From positions 6,624,001-6,688,000 of the forward strand of contig NZ_CP036276.1 of NCBI RefSeq assembly GCF_007747995.1: a stretch of DNA of 64,000 bases. The letters run 5' to 3'. Below are positions 28,607 to 38,703 of this stretch, one piece after another. Each line of letters starts with the position of its first letter. The first letter of the stretch is position 1. A program made the translations under genes and the position numbers. The stretch comes from Symmachiella dynata. Its GTDB lineage: Bacteria > Planctomycetota > Planctomycetia > Planctomycetales > Planctomycetaceae. Under the pieces are notes generated by a model, which had not been told where the DNA came from, did not search any database, and was given only the letters and a program-made list of their open reading frames with translations.

Positions 28607-28906
28607 TTAAAAGATTCCCAGATGGTCGCGGGCATCATCGGTCATACGCTCTGGACTCCAGGGCGGTGCCATGACCAGTTTGATCTCGGCTTCGCTGACA
28701 TCTTCCAGCTTTTCCAGCGCCATTTTCGCCTGTTGCATCAATTGCGGACCAGCGGGGCAAGCGGGGCTGGTCAACGTCATATCAACGGAAACTTTGCCCT
28801 CATCATCCTCGATGGCATAAATCAATCCCAGGTCAACAATATTGATCATCAACTCCGGATCAATAACATCTTTGAGTGCTTCAAGCAGCGCGGCTTCATC
28901 AGCCAT
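28607..28906 (-). CDS. MIP18/SufT-like iron-sulfur assembly protein (DUF59)
   Basis: A 99-residue single-domain protein of the MIP18/PaaD/SufT family, which helps to mature Fe-S proteins. Signatures: DPELMINIVDLGLIY (about residues 16-30), the conserved Cys in TLTSPACPAGP (about 44-54), and the C-terminal PPWSPERMTDDARDHLG typical of the SufT-like subgroup. GGAGAAT lies 5 bases before the ATG at 28906. It is not clustered with suf/isc genes here. The nearest genes are uppP downstream and a HEAT protein upstream, both separated by over 250 bases. Confidence 0.9.
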   Translation of the reverse strand: MADEAALLEALKDVIDPELMINIVDLGLIYAIEDDEGKVSVDMTLTSPACPAGPQLMQQAKMALEKLEDVSEAEIKLVMAPPWSPERMTDDARDHLGIF

Positions 28907-29180
28907 GGTTTATTCTCCAAAAGTGTTCGTTGTAACTGTTTGGGCCGAAATAGAGAGATAATGCGGCAATGCCGCTTCCGCAAGTGACAGCGACCAAGAA
29001 CGCCGCCCATGCCAACCGCCATTTCCGATTCCAGACTCCTCCGGCCATGCCCTACCTAGTAGCACCCCACGTCAACGATAACGCACAACAGAGCAGATTC
29101 AAGGGGGTTCTCGCCAGCCCGCTGCGAAAGATTCCCGCTTCAGGGCGGATGCGCTCGGTGCAGGTGTTTCCGCACTTAGC

Positions 29181-30059
29181 TCATAACTGCTCAGCCTCTT
29201 TCTCGCGGAGTTCTTCCAGGGCCTGGTCGATCCGCGAAATTTCTCCCGGCTCGGTTGCTTCCTCCCGCCGCGCCTCGAGTCGCGATCTCAACTCATCCGG
29301 GTCAATCTCCAAAATTGCCAGACCGTGCAGTGCGTTCGTCTGGTCCGTCCGAACCGAACTTCCCAGCCCGCTGAGCAGCACATCGACATACTCGTCGCGC
29401 AGTGAGGGATCGCTGTCCACCATTTCCTGCAGCACGAGATACTTGTAAAAGAAAACTCCCTTCTTCAAGTATGCAACCAGCGGTCCCCGCAACGACGGGT
29501 CGCGATTCACGAATGCCGCCAATGCCCAAGCCGCCGTGCCACTCTGGTCGACTTTGTTTGAATTCAGCCTAGGTTTCAGCCAGGCAATCATCCGCTGATC
29601 CGTCTCCGTCAGCGGCCCTGTGGCGTTTTCGGCATGCCTGAAGAAGAGCTTCGGTGCAGAATCACCAATCTCGGCGACGTGTTGCTTGTTTTCCAATGCG
29701 ATGAGAAAAGCTTCGATGATGTTGTCCGACACTCGAGTCTTGTGAGCCAGCTCGGATGCCGCAAAAAGGCGAACATTTGCATCTGAGTGATGCAACAGCG
29801 CAATAAGATGGCTCTCCGTTTCCTCGCCAAGGCTCCGCAGCCGGCGAATCGCATCGTCCTGCTCATTGGGGTCCGTACTCGACAAATTCCGGTATGCCGA
29901 CGACACTTCCAACCACGAATCCACGTGCGGTCGCAAGAAGACGATCACTGCCAGACTGACCACAACCGCCAGTCCCACCAGCAGAACCGCGTATAAGTTC
30001 CGCGATAGTCGACCGGTGTGAACGACCTCGCGCTGGGAGCTTGACTGGTCTGCATTCAT
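29181..30059 (-). CDS. Membrane-anchored HEAT-repeat protein
   Basis: A 292-residue protein with one N-terminal transmembrane helix (YAVLLVGLAVVVSLAVIVFL, about residues 24-43) followed by HEAT-like repeats (EQDDAIRRLRSLGEETESHL, NVRLFAASELAHKT and others) and a strongly charged C-terminal coil (RREEATEPGEISRIDQALEE). A GTG two codons upstream (30065) is possible, but GGAGGG sits only 3 bases before it and 9 before the ATG at 30059, which I prefer. Probably a type II membrane protein with an extracytoplasmic protein-binding solenoid; partner unknown. Confidence 0.75.
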   Translation of the reverse strand: MNADQSSSQREVVHTGRLSRNLYAVLLVGLAVVVSLAVIVFLRPHVDSWLEVSSAYRNLSSTDPNEQDDAIRRLRSLGEETESHLIALLHHSDANVRLFAASELAHKTRVSDNIIEAFLIALENKQHVAEIGDSAPKLFFRHAENATGPLTETDQRMIAWLKPRLNSNKVDQSGTAAWALAAFVNRDPSLRGPLVAYLKKGVFFYKYLVLQEMVDSDPSLRDEYVDVLLSGLGSSVRTDQTNALHGLAILEIDPDELRSRLEARREEATEPGEISRIDQALEELREKEAEQL

Positions 30060-30214
30060 CGACACTCGCCCTCCATCGCTGCTGGGGACAGGATCACGAA
30101 ATCAAGTTGACGCCGTTCGTCGCTCTCTCGGTAGGAACTCTTATTGATGCAGCTTCTGTGGCGATTGAAAAATAGGTTGCGGCCAGAAATCGTTCGCCCA
30201 TCCGCATCGTCATC

Positions 30215-31327
30215 TCACGACGAGTGCCCTCGCAATGAATGAGCAAGCTGGAGCAGAAAGTCGCGGTTGTCGGCGGTCAGATACCGCATGTGGCCGCCCA
30301 TGCGGTTGAAGCTCTTGTTGTAGCGCAGGTAGTAGTCGGGGTTGTCGACCGGCGGCTCGCCTTGGGTCCAGTCCCAGTGAGACTTAGCCAGATCGACGAC
30401 GTAGATCGAATGATCTTTGATCAAATCGTCGTGCTGGATGGCGACATTTTGGGAGATCGACAGCGATTTTTCGAACACCATCGGAGACATCACCGCCGAG
30501 CCGATCGAAAGGTAGACGCCCCCATCGAGCCGGCTCACACTCTCGGCGAAGGTGAGGAAGTCGCGTTCGGCAACGCGGCCCACGCTGGCGCCGTGATTCA
30601 TGGGGTGGTTGTAAATAATGTCGTGGCCAAACATCGGATGCCCCGTGGATGGCACACCCAGCCGATAGGCGGCGGCTTGTACGCTGAAACGCTTCCAGGC
30701 ATGCGGCACCTCCATCCGTCCCGCTGGCAGATCGAACGTCTTGATGATCGACAGCAGGTCGGCGGCCGCTGCCGCGCGGGCCGGGTTGTCGGCGGCGTGG
30801 GTGTTGATTTCTTCGACCAGCGAAGCAGCGTCGGGAATGTCGCCCCCTTCATTCTCGATGAAGGCGCCGACCGACTCGCCGTAACCTTTGCCTTCGTAAG
30901 CGCCGAGGTTCAAGGCGAGGTTGATGTTCCGGCCGGTTTCCTCCCAGTTGCCAAACTGGCCTTTTTTGACATAACCTTCAACATCTTCACTGGATTGCCC
31001 CTGAAAGGCGAACTCCCAGTCGTGGATGATGCCGGCGCCGTTTGTGGCCAAGTGCGTTACCCAGCCCGCCTCCATCAGTTCGATCATCACCAGCGCTAGA
31101 CCGTTTTTGATCGAGTGGGCACCAAAGGTGAGCATCACCGGCGCGTCCTTTTGACGGGCTTCGACGATCCGCTCGACAGCTTCGGCAATCACCTTTTGCG
31201 CGACGTCGGTAAGTTGTTGCGGTGCAGCGTCGACGGGAACGTGGTCGCGCTCGATTTGATTTTTGTTGATGCGCGTGGAGAGCGGCAACATCTTGATCTT
31301 ATGGCGGTCAAACTGCGGGTAGGGCAT
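30215..31327 (-). CDS. Conserved protein, possibly deoxyhypusine-synthase-like
   Basis: A 370-residue soluble protein. The segment VMLTFGAHSIKNGLALVMIE followed by THLATNGAGIIHDWEFA (about residues 60-100) recalls the NAD-binding region of deoxyhypusine synthase-like enzymes, where a T-x-x-G-G-x-x-x-D pattern occurs. Bacterial members of that family act in polyamine metabolism (for example homospermidine synthesis). I cannot find the catalytic lysine with certainty, so this is a tentative call. The start at 31327 (MPYPQFDRHKIK) was chosen over a longer frame. It lies upstream of no obvious partner; the HAD gene ends 164 bases before its start and reads in the same direction. Confidence 0.55.
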   Translation of the reverse strand: MPYPQFDRHKIKMLPLSTRINKNQIERDHVPVDAAPQQLTDVAQKVIAEAVERIVEARQKDAPVMLTFGAHSIKNGLALVMIELMEAGWVTHLATNGAGIIHDWEFAFQGQSSEDVEGYVKKGQFGNWEETGRNINLALNLGAYEGKGYGESVGAFIENEGGDIPDAASLVEEINTHAADNPARAAAAADLLSIIKTFDLPAGRMEVPHAWKRFSVQAAAYRLGVPSTGHPMFGHDIIYNHPMNHGASVGRVAERDFLTFAESVSRLDGGVYLSIGSAVMSPMVFEKSLSISQNVAIQHDDLIKDHSIYVVDLAKSHWDWTQGEPPVDNPDYYLRYNKSFNRMGGHMRYLTADNRDFLLQLAHSLRGHSS

Positions 31328-31427
31328 AGCTGTGTCACAATTTCCATGTACGTCAAACCAGGACAATCAACTTTGGGTGCCACTGCTGGCTTGTCTAGAA
31401 GTGCAAGTTGGGTCACCGGTAAAAAAA

Positions 31428-31450
31428 CACTGGCGGGCAAGCCGCCAGTG
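31428..31450. repeat. Palindrome CACTGGCGG/CCGCCAGTG, copy 1
   Basis: Nine-base perfect arms around the loop GCAAG. An inverted-orientation copy lies at 43010-43032 with the loop CTTGC. A third, decayed copy (GTGCCACTGCTGGCTTG) lies at 31376-31392. Dispersed REP-type element between the HAD and deoxyhypusine-synthase-like genes. Confidence 0.7.
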
Positions 31451-31490
31451 GCCCCCTTACTGGATGGTCTGTTCTCTCAACCAAGCGGCA

Positions 31491-32348
31491 TCAAACATCT
31501 GCGCCGTTCGTCAAATACGCCAACAACGCATCTCGTTCGCGGTAGTCGGGGATAATAATATCCGCGCCGGCTCGCATCAGGCGGTTCCGTTTCCACTCGT
31601 TGATTCCCTCGCGATATTTTTCATCGCTCGCGACGCCAACGGCGATGCCTCCCACGCGTTTGATCTCTTCGATTTCCACGTAACCGTCGCCGAATCCCAA
31701 CAGTCCGCCATCGCCGAGGCTATTCTCCGCCATCAGTTTTTCGATGATCATTTTCTTGGAAAAGCTTTTGTACTCATCCTGTGCCCCGTAAACGTGCGGA
31801 CCGAAATACGCATCCAGTTTCAATGCAGCCAACTCGTCGGCGACGAATTGGTGATCGGTTCCACTGGCCAAATACAGATCGCAGCCAGCCGCTTGCAGTT
31901 TTTCTAGCAGTTCACGCGATCCCGGTACGGTCAGGATTTCCGGTTCGACGCTGCCGTCTTTGAGGCCTGAAACACGCCCTGAAACCCGTTCCCACAACAG
32001 GTCGTGGTATTGCTGTTTGTATTCGAGCGGTTCCTTGGCCGTGCCGCCCCGTTTGCCGACCTCTTCGGCCAGATGAATCATCTGGTAAATGGTCTGCTTG
32101 CCGTTGAGCCGCATAACGAACTCTTCGACATGCTCGGACAATGCTTCGCGCGGTTCCGCCTGTGGAGTTTCAGCGAGAATGTCGACCATCATCGGGATCA
32201 TGACTTCCGGCCAACCTTCGCGGACCAGCGACAACGTCCCGTCAAAATCAAATAACACAGCCGAAAACTGCCCACGCGGCAGATCAGGATTCACAATTTC
32301 AATACGGGTCCCAGGCAGGAACATAGGTGTGACTTTTTTCTGGAGCAT
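31491..32348 (-). CDS. HAD-superfamily hydrolase (phosphatase-like)
   Basis: A 285-residue HAD phosphatase with all four motifs: motif I LFDFDGTLS (nucleophile Asp, about residue 34), motif II YLASGTD (about 162-168), motif III Lys in KSFSKKMI (about 200), and motif IV LLGFGDGYVEIEE (about 215-227). A helical cap of about 90 residues sits between motifs I and II, as in phosphoglycolate phosphatase-like enzymes. An ATG at codon 9 (32324) is an alternative start. Substrate unknown. It reads in the same direction as purA, 146 bases downstream of it. Confidence 0.85.
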   Translation of the reverse strand: MLQKKVTPMFLPGTRIEIVNPDLPRGQFSAVLFDFDGTLSLVREGWPEVMIPMMVDILAETPQAEPREALSEHVEEFVMRLNGKQTIYQMIHLAEEVGKRGGTAKEPLEYKQQYHDLLWERVSGRVSGLKDGSVEPEILTVPGSRELLEKLQAAGCDLYLASGTDHQFVADELAALKLDAYFGPHVYGAQDEYKSFSKKMIIEKLMAENSLGDGGLLGFGDGYVEIEEIKRVGGIAVGVASDEKYREGINEWKRNRLMRAGADIIIPDYRERDALLAYLTNGADV

Positions 32349-32494
32349 TGTTTGTGTGATTGATTCACCACGGAGAGAGAAGCAGGCTTCAGGCTAGAGA
32401 CTTTGGACTGTAGGTTTGGGAAATGAAGCGCCATTTCCTAAGGCCTACGGTCTACAGCCTACGGTCTAATACATCCGTGGTGAACTTCGTAATG

Positions 32495-33775
32495 TCAAAT
32501 AATAATCGTCTGTTCGCGGTCAGGACCGATGGAGATGAATTCGACCGGGACGCCGACCAACTCGGCGACGTTGTCCAGATACTTGCGAGCGTTGGCCGGC
32601 AAGTCTTCGAGCGTTCGTGCCCCGGTGATGTCGGTTTTCCAACCTGGCAGTGTGCGGAAGATCGGCTTGACGACCGCTAAGTCTTCGACGTGCGAGGGGA
32701 CATCGGTCGTTCGTTGGCCGTTGATTTCATAGGCCTCGCAAATCTGGATTTCATCCAGTTCGCTGAGCACGTCCAACAGCGTGACGGCAATGCAATCCAC
32801 GCCGCAGACTCGCGCGCTGTAACCGGTCGCCACGGCATCCAACCAGCCGCAACGTCGTGGACGTCCGGTGACCGTGCCGTATTCGTTGCCGGTGTCGCGA
32901 ATCAACTGGCCGATCTCGTTGTCCAGTTCTGTCGGAAACGGTCCACCGCCGACGCGTGTGGTATACGCCTTGACGATACCGATCATGCGATCGATATGCC
33001 GTTGCGGCACGCCGCTGCCGTTGTGAATACCAGCTGAGGAACTATTCGACGACGTAACAAACGGAAACGTGCCGTGATCCACATCCAGCAAACTGCCTTG
33101 GGCCCCTTCGAACAACAACCGTTTGCCGGCGGCGATCTCACGATGCAGTCGTGCCGTTGTATCGGTCACGTGCGGCTTGAGGATGCGAGCGTATTCCAAA
33201 TACTCTTCCGCCACAGCCGCGTGGTCAATTGTCTCAGAGCCAGGCGCCAGGGCCTGGATGATCGTATTTTTCTGTTCGACGATGCTTTCCAGCCGACTGC
33301 GGAAAGAAGCTTCGTGGTACAAATCGCCCACCCGAATCGCATGGGTGCGTCCCGCTTTATCACGATAGCAGGTGCCAATGCCCCGCATCGTCGTACCGAT
33401 CGCGTCATCTTTACGGCTGGCTTCGAGCACGGCTTCTTCGGCCATGTGGTGCGGAAAAATGACATGGGCGCGATCGCTGATGATCAGGTTCTCGCCGATC
33501 TCGATCCCTTGTTGGCGAATCGCCTCCATTTCGCTGAGCAGGGCTTTGGGATTGACGACCAAACCCGGCCCGATCACCGACAATTTCTCCGAGCGCAAAA
33601 TGCCCGTCGGTAAAAGCGACAGCTTGTAGGTCTTGCCGTTAAAGACGACAGTATGGCCAGCGTTATTGCCCCCTTGATAGCGCACGACAATATCGTGCTC
33701 GAGGGTCAAAATATCGACGAGCTTCCCCTTGGCCTCGTCACCCCACTGTAATCCAACGACTGAAGTTGCCGACAC
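32495..33775 (-). CDS. purA: Adenylosuccinate synthetase
   Basis: A 426-residue enzyme that joins IMP and aspartate with GTP hydrolysis, the first step from IMP to AMP. The N-terminal P-loop-like motif [22 protein letters not shown] (GTP/IMP site), [17 protein letters not shown] and [21 protein letters not shown] are all present and in order. I place the start at a GTG (33775), because the family begins directly before VVGLQWGDE; the frame is open 29 codons further upstream without coding character. GAGG is found 11 bases before this GTG. Length matches the usual about 430 residues. Confidence 0.95.
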   Translation of the reverse strand: MSATSVVGLQWGDEAKGKLVDILTLEHDIVVRYQGGNNAGHTVVFNGKTYKLSLLPTGILRSEKLSVIGPGLVVNPKALLSEMEAIRQQGIEIGENLIISDRAHVIFPHHMAEEAVLEASRKDDAIGTTMRGIGTCYRDKAGRTHAIRVGDLYHEASFRSRLESIVEQKNTIIQALAPGSETIDHAAVAEEYLEYARILKPHVTDTTARLHREIAAGKRLLFEGAQGSLLDVDHGTFPFVTSSNSSSAGIHNGSGVPQRHIDRMIGIVKAYTTRVGGGPFPTELDNEIGQLIRDTGNEYGTVTGRPRRCGWLDAVATGYSARVCGVDCIAVTLLDVLSELDEIQICEAYEINGQRTTDVPSHVEDLAVVKPIFRTLPGWKTDITGARTLEDLPANARKYLDNVAELVGVPVEFISIGPDREQTIII

Positions 33776-34412
33776 GAGATTCAATTCCTCAATAGATTTC
33801 CCGCATTCCCATCCGGACACTTGCGCCGAGTCGGAATGTTGTTTAGTGATATACGGGCGCATACTCTGCCCGAAAACAGGCCTGTTGTTTCAATGACCGA
33901 AGATTCTGGACTCAGCATTCCGCTCGCGCGTGTCCGGTCATCCCAGCGGTACCATGTGATTTCTTACCCGGTTGCGGTAGAGCCAGTGGTGGACCAAATT
34001 TCGTCCGATCAGTCCTGCTCCCTGCATCAATGAGTCCGTCCGCAGGTCGCTTCACGATCAACAACGATTCACCGGAATCGGCAGTCGCCGGGACGTGGAT
34101 TGCCCCGTACGGACATCAGATTGTGAAGGAGTTGCACCCTGTTTGCAAGGCTCGCGAAAGGGGCCAGCAGAGATAAAGCCAGCTGGCACCTCCAATTCGC
34201 CGGAACCTGCTTGTCAGTAGGAACTTGCGAGCACGCATCATCAAAACCGGAGGAAGAGCGATTTTTGCAGGGAATCTTGAAGACTTTTTACGGATTCCGC
34301 CGACAACGAGTACTGGTCCGTTGTATGTTTAAAACAGGCATTGGAACACGACAGTGAAAAATGCCCGAGCACAGCGGTTACCTTCCTCCCCACGTTTGTT
34401 GCCGGTGCTTTG
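33776..34412. other. Long intergenic region between purA and the response regulator gene
   Basis: About 640 bases with no convincing gene. Short ORFs here lack ribosome sites and have no recognisable composition. A small palindrome GCCAGCTGGC occurs near 34175. The region should contain the divergent promoters of purA and of the response regulator, but I cannot assign them. Confidence 0.4.
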
Positions 34413-34790
34413 ATGAGCGACAGTAAAAAACGCGTCCTTGTCGTTGACGACGACAACGAAATCCTCGACTCCCTAGAGTTGGCGCTCGGGTCGCGCGGTT
34501 ATGACGTGGTGCTCGCACACGACGGCAACGAAGGTCTCGCCCGCGTCGAACGGGATTCCCCGGATTTGGTGATCCTCGATATTGTGATGCCGCGCCGCAA
34601 CGGTTTTAACGTACTGAAGTGCCTCAACCTCATGTCGACACTCAATCCGCGGGTGATCATGGTCTCCGGGAATGAGGACCCGCGGCATCGAGCCTTCGCC
34701 GAATCGAGCGGCGTCGATGCCTTTGTCAGCAAGCCGTTCGATGTCGACTACGTGCTCGATTTGGTCGATCAACTGCTCACGTTCAAATAG
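34413..34790 (+). CDS. Single-domain response regulator (CheY-like receiver)
   Basis: A 125-residue receiver domain with no output domain. Expected residues: the acidic pocket VVDDDNE (residues 9-15), phospho-acceptor Asp in LVILDIVMPRRNG (about residue 55), Ser/Thr switch in VIMVSGNE (about 84), and the conserved Lys in FVSKPFD (about 106). The ATG at 34413 begins directly before the first strand; a longer open frame upstream is not credible. The cognate histidine kinase is not in the window. It converges on the DUF1501 gene. Confidence 0.93.
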   Translation: MSDSKKRVLVVDDDNEILDSLELALGSRGYDVVLAHDGNEGLARVERDSPDLVILDIVMPRRNGFNVLKCLNLMSTLNPRVIMVSGNEDPRHRAFAESSGVDAFVSKPFDVDYVLDLVDQLLTFK

Positions 34791-34835
34791 CGTGACAGTC
34801 TTTCACCAATCGTCGACAGCACCGCGTTTGCGCGA

Positions 34836-36200
34836 CTAGAGCATTTCACGGGGGACGTTGCCCCCTTCCAATAGGTGCACAGGGCGACCGGTGGGATCGG
34901 TGATCGTGTCGTCTGGATGTAAGCCCAAAGCGTGATAGATGATGGCACAAAAATCATTGACGCCGATTTTGCGCGACGTGGGATGCTCGGCATTCCCGTT
35001 CGTACTGCCAATGACCTGACCGTGGCGATAGCCTCCGCCGGCAAACAGAATGCTCTGCGCCTGTGGCCAGTGATCGCGACCAGCGTTGGCGTTGATCTTG
35101 GGAGTCCGGCCAAATTCTCCAGCTGTGACCACCAACGTATCGTCCAACATGCCGCGCTGTGCAAGATCCTCGATCAGTACCCCCACCGCACGGTCGTGTC
35201 GCGGCATTTTGCTGTTCAATGCGTTATTGATGTTACTGTGATCGTCCCAGTATCCGGTATTCAGCGAGACAAACCGCACCCCGGTTTCGATCAGTCGCCG
35301 TGCCAGTAACGCTTGTTCTCCCCAGCCTGGTCCATAACGTTCGCGGGTCCGCGGGTCTTCTTGATCCAATTCAAACGCCTGTCGCGTGCGGCCGGAAAGC
35401 ACGATGTCCAACGCCTTTTGATCGATCTGATCTAGGTTTTGAAAATCGGAGTTCGTCTCCACCCGGCGGCGCAGGCCGTCAAATTGCTCCTGCAAGGCAA
35501 CGCGATTCATCAAACGGTCGCGGCTCAGACCGTCAACGAGTTGAAAACTTTTGTGATCGCCGGTCGGCAAGCGGCCCGCTTCGTTTCCGTAGCTGTATTC
35601 TCCATAACGGAACGGGTTATGCGCGACTCCCATCCAAGCGGCACCGTGGTAGCCAAAGCCGCCGTCGTTCATGTTCACCGTCGCCAGCGTATCTTTTTTT
35701 CGCGGCCCGAGCAGGTGAGACGCCACCGCCCCCATCGATGGTTGCCGTGCCGGGCGATCTGAACCGGTTGCCCCCAGACGTCCCGTTAACATCCAGTGCG
35801 CCGCAGCCCAGTGATCGCCGTTGCCATGCGAGAAACTGCGGATGACCGTGCACTTGTCCATCACCCGGGCATGATAGGGCAACAATTCACCGACATCCAA
35901 ACCGGGCAGATTGGACTGGATCGACGAATATGGCCCACGCACCTCGGCCGGAGCGTCGGGCTTCATGTCGAAAGTATCGAGTTGCGAGGGGCCACCATGT
36001 TGCCAAATGAGAATCACTGAGCGGGGCGAGGTTGAGCTTGTCGCAGTTCCACCAACGTTGGCCGCGCTCGCCGTTCGTCGCAACAAATTCGGCAGCGATA
36101 ATCCGAGGAGTCCCAGCGAACCAATTTCCAGGAAACGTCGTCGGCGAATTCCGTCACAAAATTGACCGGCCGGTCTTGAAGTCTCTGCGATGCGAAACAC
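34836..36200 (-). CDS. DUF1501 family protein, Tat-exported
   Basis: A 454-residue protein of the DUF1501 family, abundant in planctomycetes and structurally related to sulfatases/alkaline phosphatases. The N-terminus has a twin-arginine signal (RRRRFLEIGSLGLLGLSLPNLL, Arg cluster at about residues 20-23). Family signatures: SVILIWQHGGPSQLDTFDMK (about 62-80), CTVIRSFSHGNGDHWAAAHW, and near the C-terminus VVTAGEFGRTPKIN with GRDHWP (about 370-390). Exported folded, probably with a bound metal. In planctomycetes such proteins are frequently encoded beside DUF1549/DUF1553 cytochrome-type proteins; none is present here, so this copy is isolated. Confidence 0.9.
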   Translation of the reverse strand: MFRIAETSRPAGQFCDGIRRRRFLEIGSLGLLGLSLPNLLRRTASAANVGGTATSSTSPRSVILIWQHGGPSQLDTFDMKPDAPAEVRGPYSSIQSNLPGLDVGELLPYHARVMDKCTVIRSFSHGNGDHWAAAHWMLTGRLGATGSDRPARQPSMGAVASHLLGPRKKDTLATVNMNDGGFGYHGAAWMGVAHNPFRYGEYSYGNEAGRLPTGDHKSFQLVDGLSRDRLMNRVALQEQFDGLRRRVETNSDFQNLDQIDQKALDIVLSGRTRQAFELDQEDPRTRERYGPGWGEQALLARRLIETGVRFVSLNTGYWDDHSNINNALNSKMPRHDRAVGVLIEDLAQRGMLDDTLVVTAGEFGRTPKINANAGRDHWPQAQSILFAGGGYRHGQVIGSTNGNAEHPTSRKIGVNDFCAIIYHALGLHPDDTITDPTGRPVHLLEGGNVPREML

Positions 36201-36489
36201 AATGAATCCCTACCGAGGAAAGCGTCAAATGAGGCGTGATAACGAATGGGGGCGTGGAATCAATCAAGCGGCAATCTCGCCGTTTGACCTGACAAATTAT
36301 AGCACGCTTGCACTGCTAAGGGCAGTCTTCTTGGCCCGCTTAGCGACAACCGTGAACTCGGCAGTTCCCGAGGTGCATTGAAGTTTCGCCCCTGGGACCG
36401 TTCAATGGGAAACAACCCCAGCCTACGAGCGGCGCGCGTCGTTGCCCTCAGCAAATTGGGGGTCTGCATTCACTTCCCGGGAAACGGCC

Positions 36490-37236
36490 ATGCGAGACTT
36501 GTCTTTCAACAAACTCCTCCGCACCGCACAGCGCGGACGGTTTCAAACGCTTTTTGTTAGTTTGATTCTATTTTCATTGATGACGCCCTTCATCAAATAC
36601 TCAACATTTGAGGGCCTATTTTTCTACGGCTTGCTCGCTTTGAGTCTGGCAGCGGCTGTTCTGGCCGTCAGCGATCAACGCAGCCTCGCCTATCTAGCCA
36701 GCGTGCTACTAGGGATTGCCTTTTTGACCACGACTTGGTCGACGTTTTTCGAGAGCTCTCTGATCTCAAAAGTCGCGGCGAACACCATTGCTGATGGGAC
36801 AGCTTTCATAGCCTTCGCATTTACCGCCACATTGATTCTGGGGACTGTCGTTAAGCCGGGACCGGTCACGACGGACAAAATCTTCGCCGCCGTGTGCGTC
36901 TATTTGTTATCGGGCATCGCCTGGGGTCTATTGTACGTGCTGGTGTATCTCAACGATCCCAGTTCGTTCATGTTTTCCTATGGGGAGCCTTGGCGCGAGA
37001 ACGCACCCAACGAGACATCCTCGGTCTTTTCAGTGTTTTGCTATTTCAGCTTCGTCACCATGACCACGCTGGGCTATGGCGACATCTCACCGGCGTCAGA
37101 TCTCTCGCGGACGTTGGCCTGGCTGCAAGCTGTGCTGGGGCAATTGTACATCGCGATTTTGATCGCCCGCTTGGTCGGCATGCATGCACAAACAGTGCAC
37201 GAACAAATGCAAAGAGATCCATCCACCAAGAAATAG
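36490..37236 (+). CDS. Potassium channel family protein
   Basis: A 248-residue membrane protein with about five or six hydrophobic helices. The last two flank a pore loop with the potassium selectivity filter TMTTLGYGDISP (about residues 188-199), followed by a C-terminal helix (LAWLQAVLGQLYIAILIARL). The first four helices (about residues 15-145) form a voltage-sensor-like or unrelated bundle without the regular Arg ladder. The ATG at 36490 is chosen; the open frame starts 16 codons earlier at a TTG without a clear ribosome site. No RCK/TrkA ligand domain follows. Expected to pass K+ across the inner membrane. Confidence 0.88.
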   Translation: MRDLSFNKLLRTAQRGRFQTLFVSLILFSLMTPFIKYSTFEGLFFYGLLALSLAAAVLAVSDQRSLAYLASVLLGIAFLTTTWSTFFESSLISKVAANTIADGTAFIAFAFTATLILGTVVKPGPVTTDKIFAAVCVYLLSGIAWGLLYVLVYLNDPSSFMFSYGEPWRENAPNETSSVFSVFCYFSFVTMTTLGYGDISPASDLSRTLAWLQAVLGQLYIAILIARLVGMHAQTVHEQMQRDPSTKK

Positions 37237-37275
37237 ACACCGGGCACGAGGCAGCCGCAGCGTCCGTTTGTTGCA

Positions 37276-38313
37276 TTAAGGCGCGGGTTTTCGGGGATTC
37301 CAACCGTTACTCTTCGTCTTGTTGAGCAACGTATTGTTTGTCGGCCGCGCCGATTTGGCGGGTGGCTTCGCTTCCGGCGGAACAGTGGTCGTTGCCGGTT
37401 CGCTCTTAACAGGCACGGTTTTGAGCAATTCCGGCGGCGCGGGAACCGTTTTCTCTGTAGGTGCTGTCGGAGTGGGCGGCGATTTGGGAGATTCTCCGGC
37501 CACTTGTTCGACTTCAGGGGGCGTTGCCGGCTTTTCGGAATCAGCCACCTTCAATGTGGATTGCGCACTGGCGAAATGAGCTTCCTCCTCGAAGGGAGTC
37601 ACAGGCGATTTCTTTTCTTCGACTTCTTCGCCTAGCAATGGCAAAGCAATCTTGGAACCGGCGAATTCCGTTCCTTTGTGAATTGTGCCAGATTGAAACG
37701 GGCCGATGCCAAACACCGTGGTACTCCGTGCGGTGCTCTTCGATTGATTGGTCCCCGATTGCCAAATCGGTTGTCCCGTTTCGCGGTGATAGGCAAACAC
37801 ACCAATCTTGGCGACCGCCAATTCGTCTCCCTTTTTGGCAAACGCAATTTCCGGAATTGTCGGCGGCGCCGCCGCCGGGGCATTGGGAACCGCTGAGGCG
37901 ACTGTCCCTAACAGATTGTTGGCGGGGATGCCCCACACGATTTCGTGGCGATCTGCTCCCAACGCACCCACGCGGGCCTCGATCACAAAGTCCGCTTGTT
38001 CACGGGTTTCCCGCAACCGACAGTCGGCCGCCATCATTTGCTGACGCAGAGAGCTGATGATGTAATCAGAGTTCACAAAACCGACCGAAGCCACATTTTT
38101 GATATACGTTGTGTCAAAAAACACGTTTTGGCCCCGCAAGTCCCGAAAATCGATTTCGCGAACGGAGCGATCCACCGCATCGGAGGCTAACAATTGCTCC
38201 GTCGCATTCCGGCTGATCGTGGTCCCACAGCCACAAAGGAACAGACTGGCAGCCGCAAACAACAAATAGAGTCCAAGAGTAGCGTTCAGCATCCGCATGG
38301 TTGTTGGTTTCAT
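37276..38313 (-). CDS. Lipoprotein, DUF6655-like
   Basis: A 345-residue lipoprotein. The N-terminus has a hydrophobic core and lipobox (LLFAAASLFLCGCG, Cys at about residue 22). A folded domain follows to about residue 210 (VREIDFRDLRGQNVFFDTTY, DFVIEARVGALGADRHE, GVFAYHRETGQPIWQSG), matching what I recall as DUF6655 of planctomycetes. The last about 130 residues are Pro/Thr/Glu-rich and probably disordered (start near SPVTPFEEE). ATGs at 38313 and 38298 are both plausible starts. Envelope location likely; molecular role unknown. Confidence 0.7.
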   Translation of the reverse strand: MKPTTMRMLNATLGLYLLFAAASLFLCGCGTTISRNATEQLLASDAVDRSVREIDFRDLRGQNVFFDTTYIKNVASVGFVNSDYIISSLRQQMMAADCRLRETREQADFVIEARVGALGADRHEIVWGIPANNLLGTVASAVPNAPAAAPPTIPEIAFAKKGDELAVAKIGVFAYHRETGQPIWQSGTNQSKSTARSTTVFGIGPFQSGTIHKGTEFAGSKIALPLLGEEVEEKKSPVTPFEEEAHFASAQSTLKVADSEKPATPPEVEQVAGESPKSPPTPTAPTEKTVPAPPELLKTVPVKSEPATTTVPPEAKPPAKSARPTNNTLLNKTKSNGWNPRKPAP

Positions 38314-38703
38314 GCCGGCAAGGGCAACGTGAATGAGAGGGCGGGCATTCGATTGTTGGACAGCCCCCCCGGTGAGGGGAGTCCGCATTCAAGAGGGGCG
38401 GGAGTATAACGGATCGCCGTTGATCTCCAAACGGGAGTTTTCGCGTGAAATTCGCATCTCAAATCGACTTGCGCCGACCGCAAGACTGGCTTCGGACATT
38501 CTCATTTTTGATAATTTCACGCTGAAGTCGAAAAACTGCATGAGCCACGATTGGCCAGTCCCACGTGAGCCGACTATAATTTGAGTACGCACTTGTGCGC
38601 ATGACGGCCGGCCGCCGTGTCGCTGAATCGAAAAAATCGATCGCCTCACGGATCACTCGCACGGCAGCCATTTCGGATTTGACGATTGGAGAAACTTTCA
38701 ACG

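Noticed and set aside
30239-31099. 286-residue open frame on the plus strand
   Set aside because: It is the antisense of the deoxyhypusine-synthase-like gene; Val/Gly/Asp-rich composition typical of a shadow frame in GC-rich DNA.
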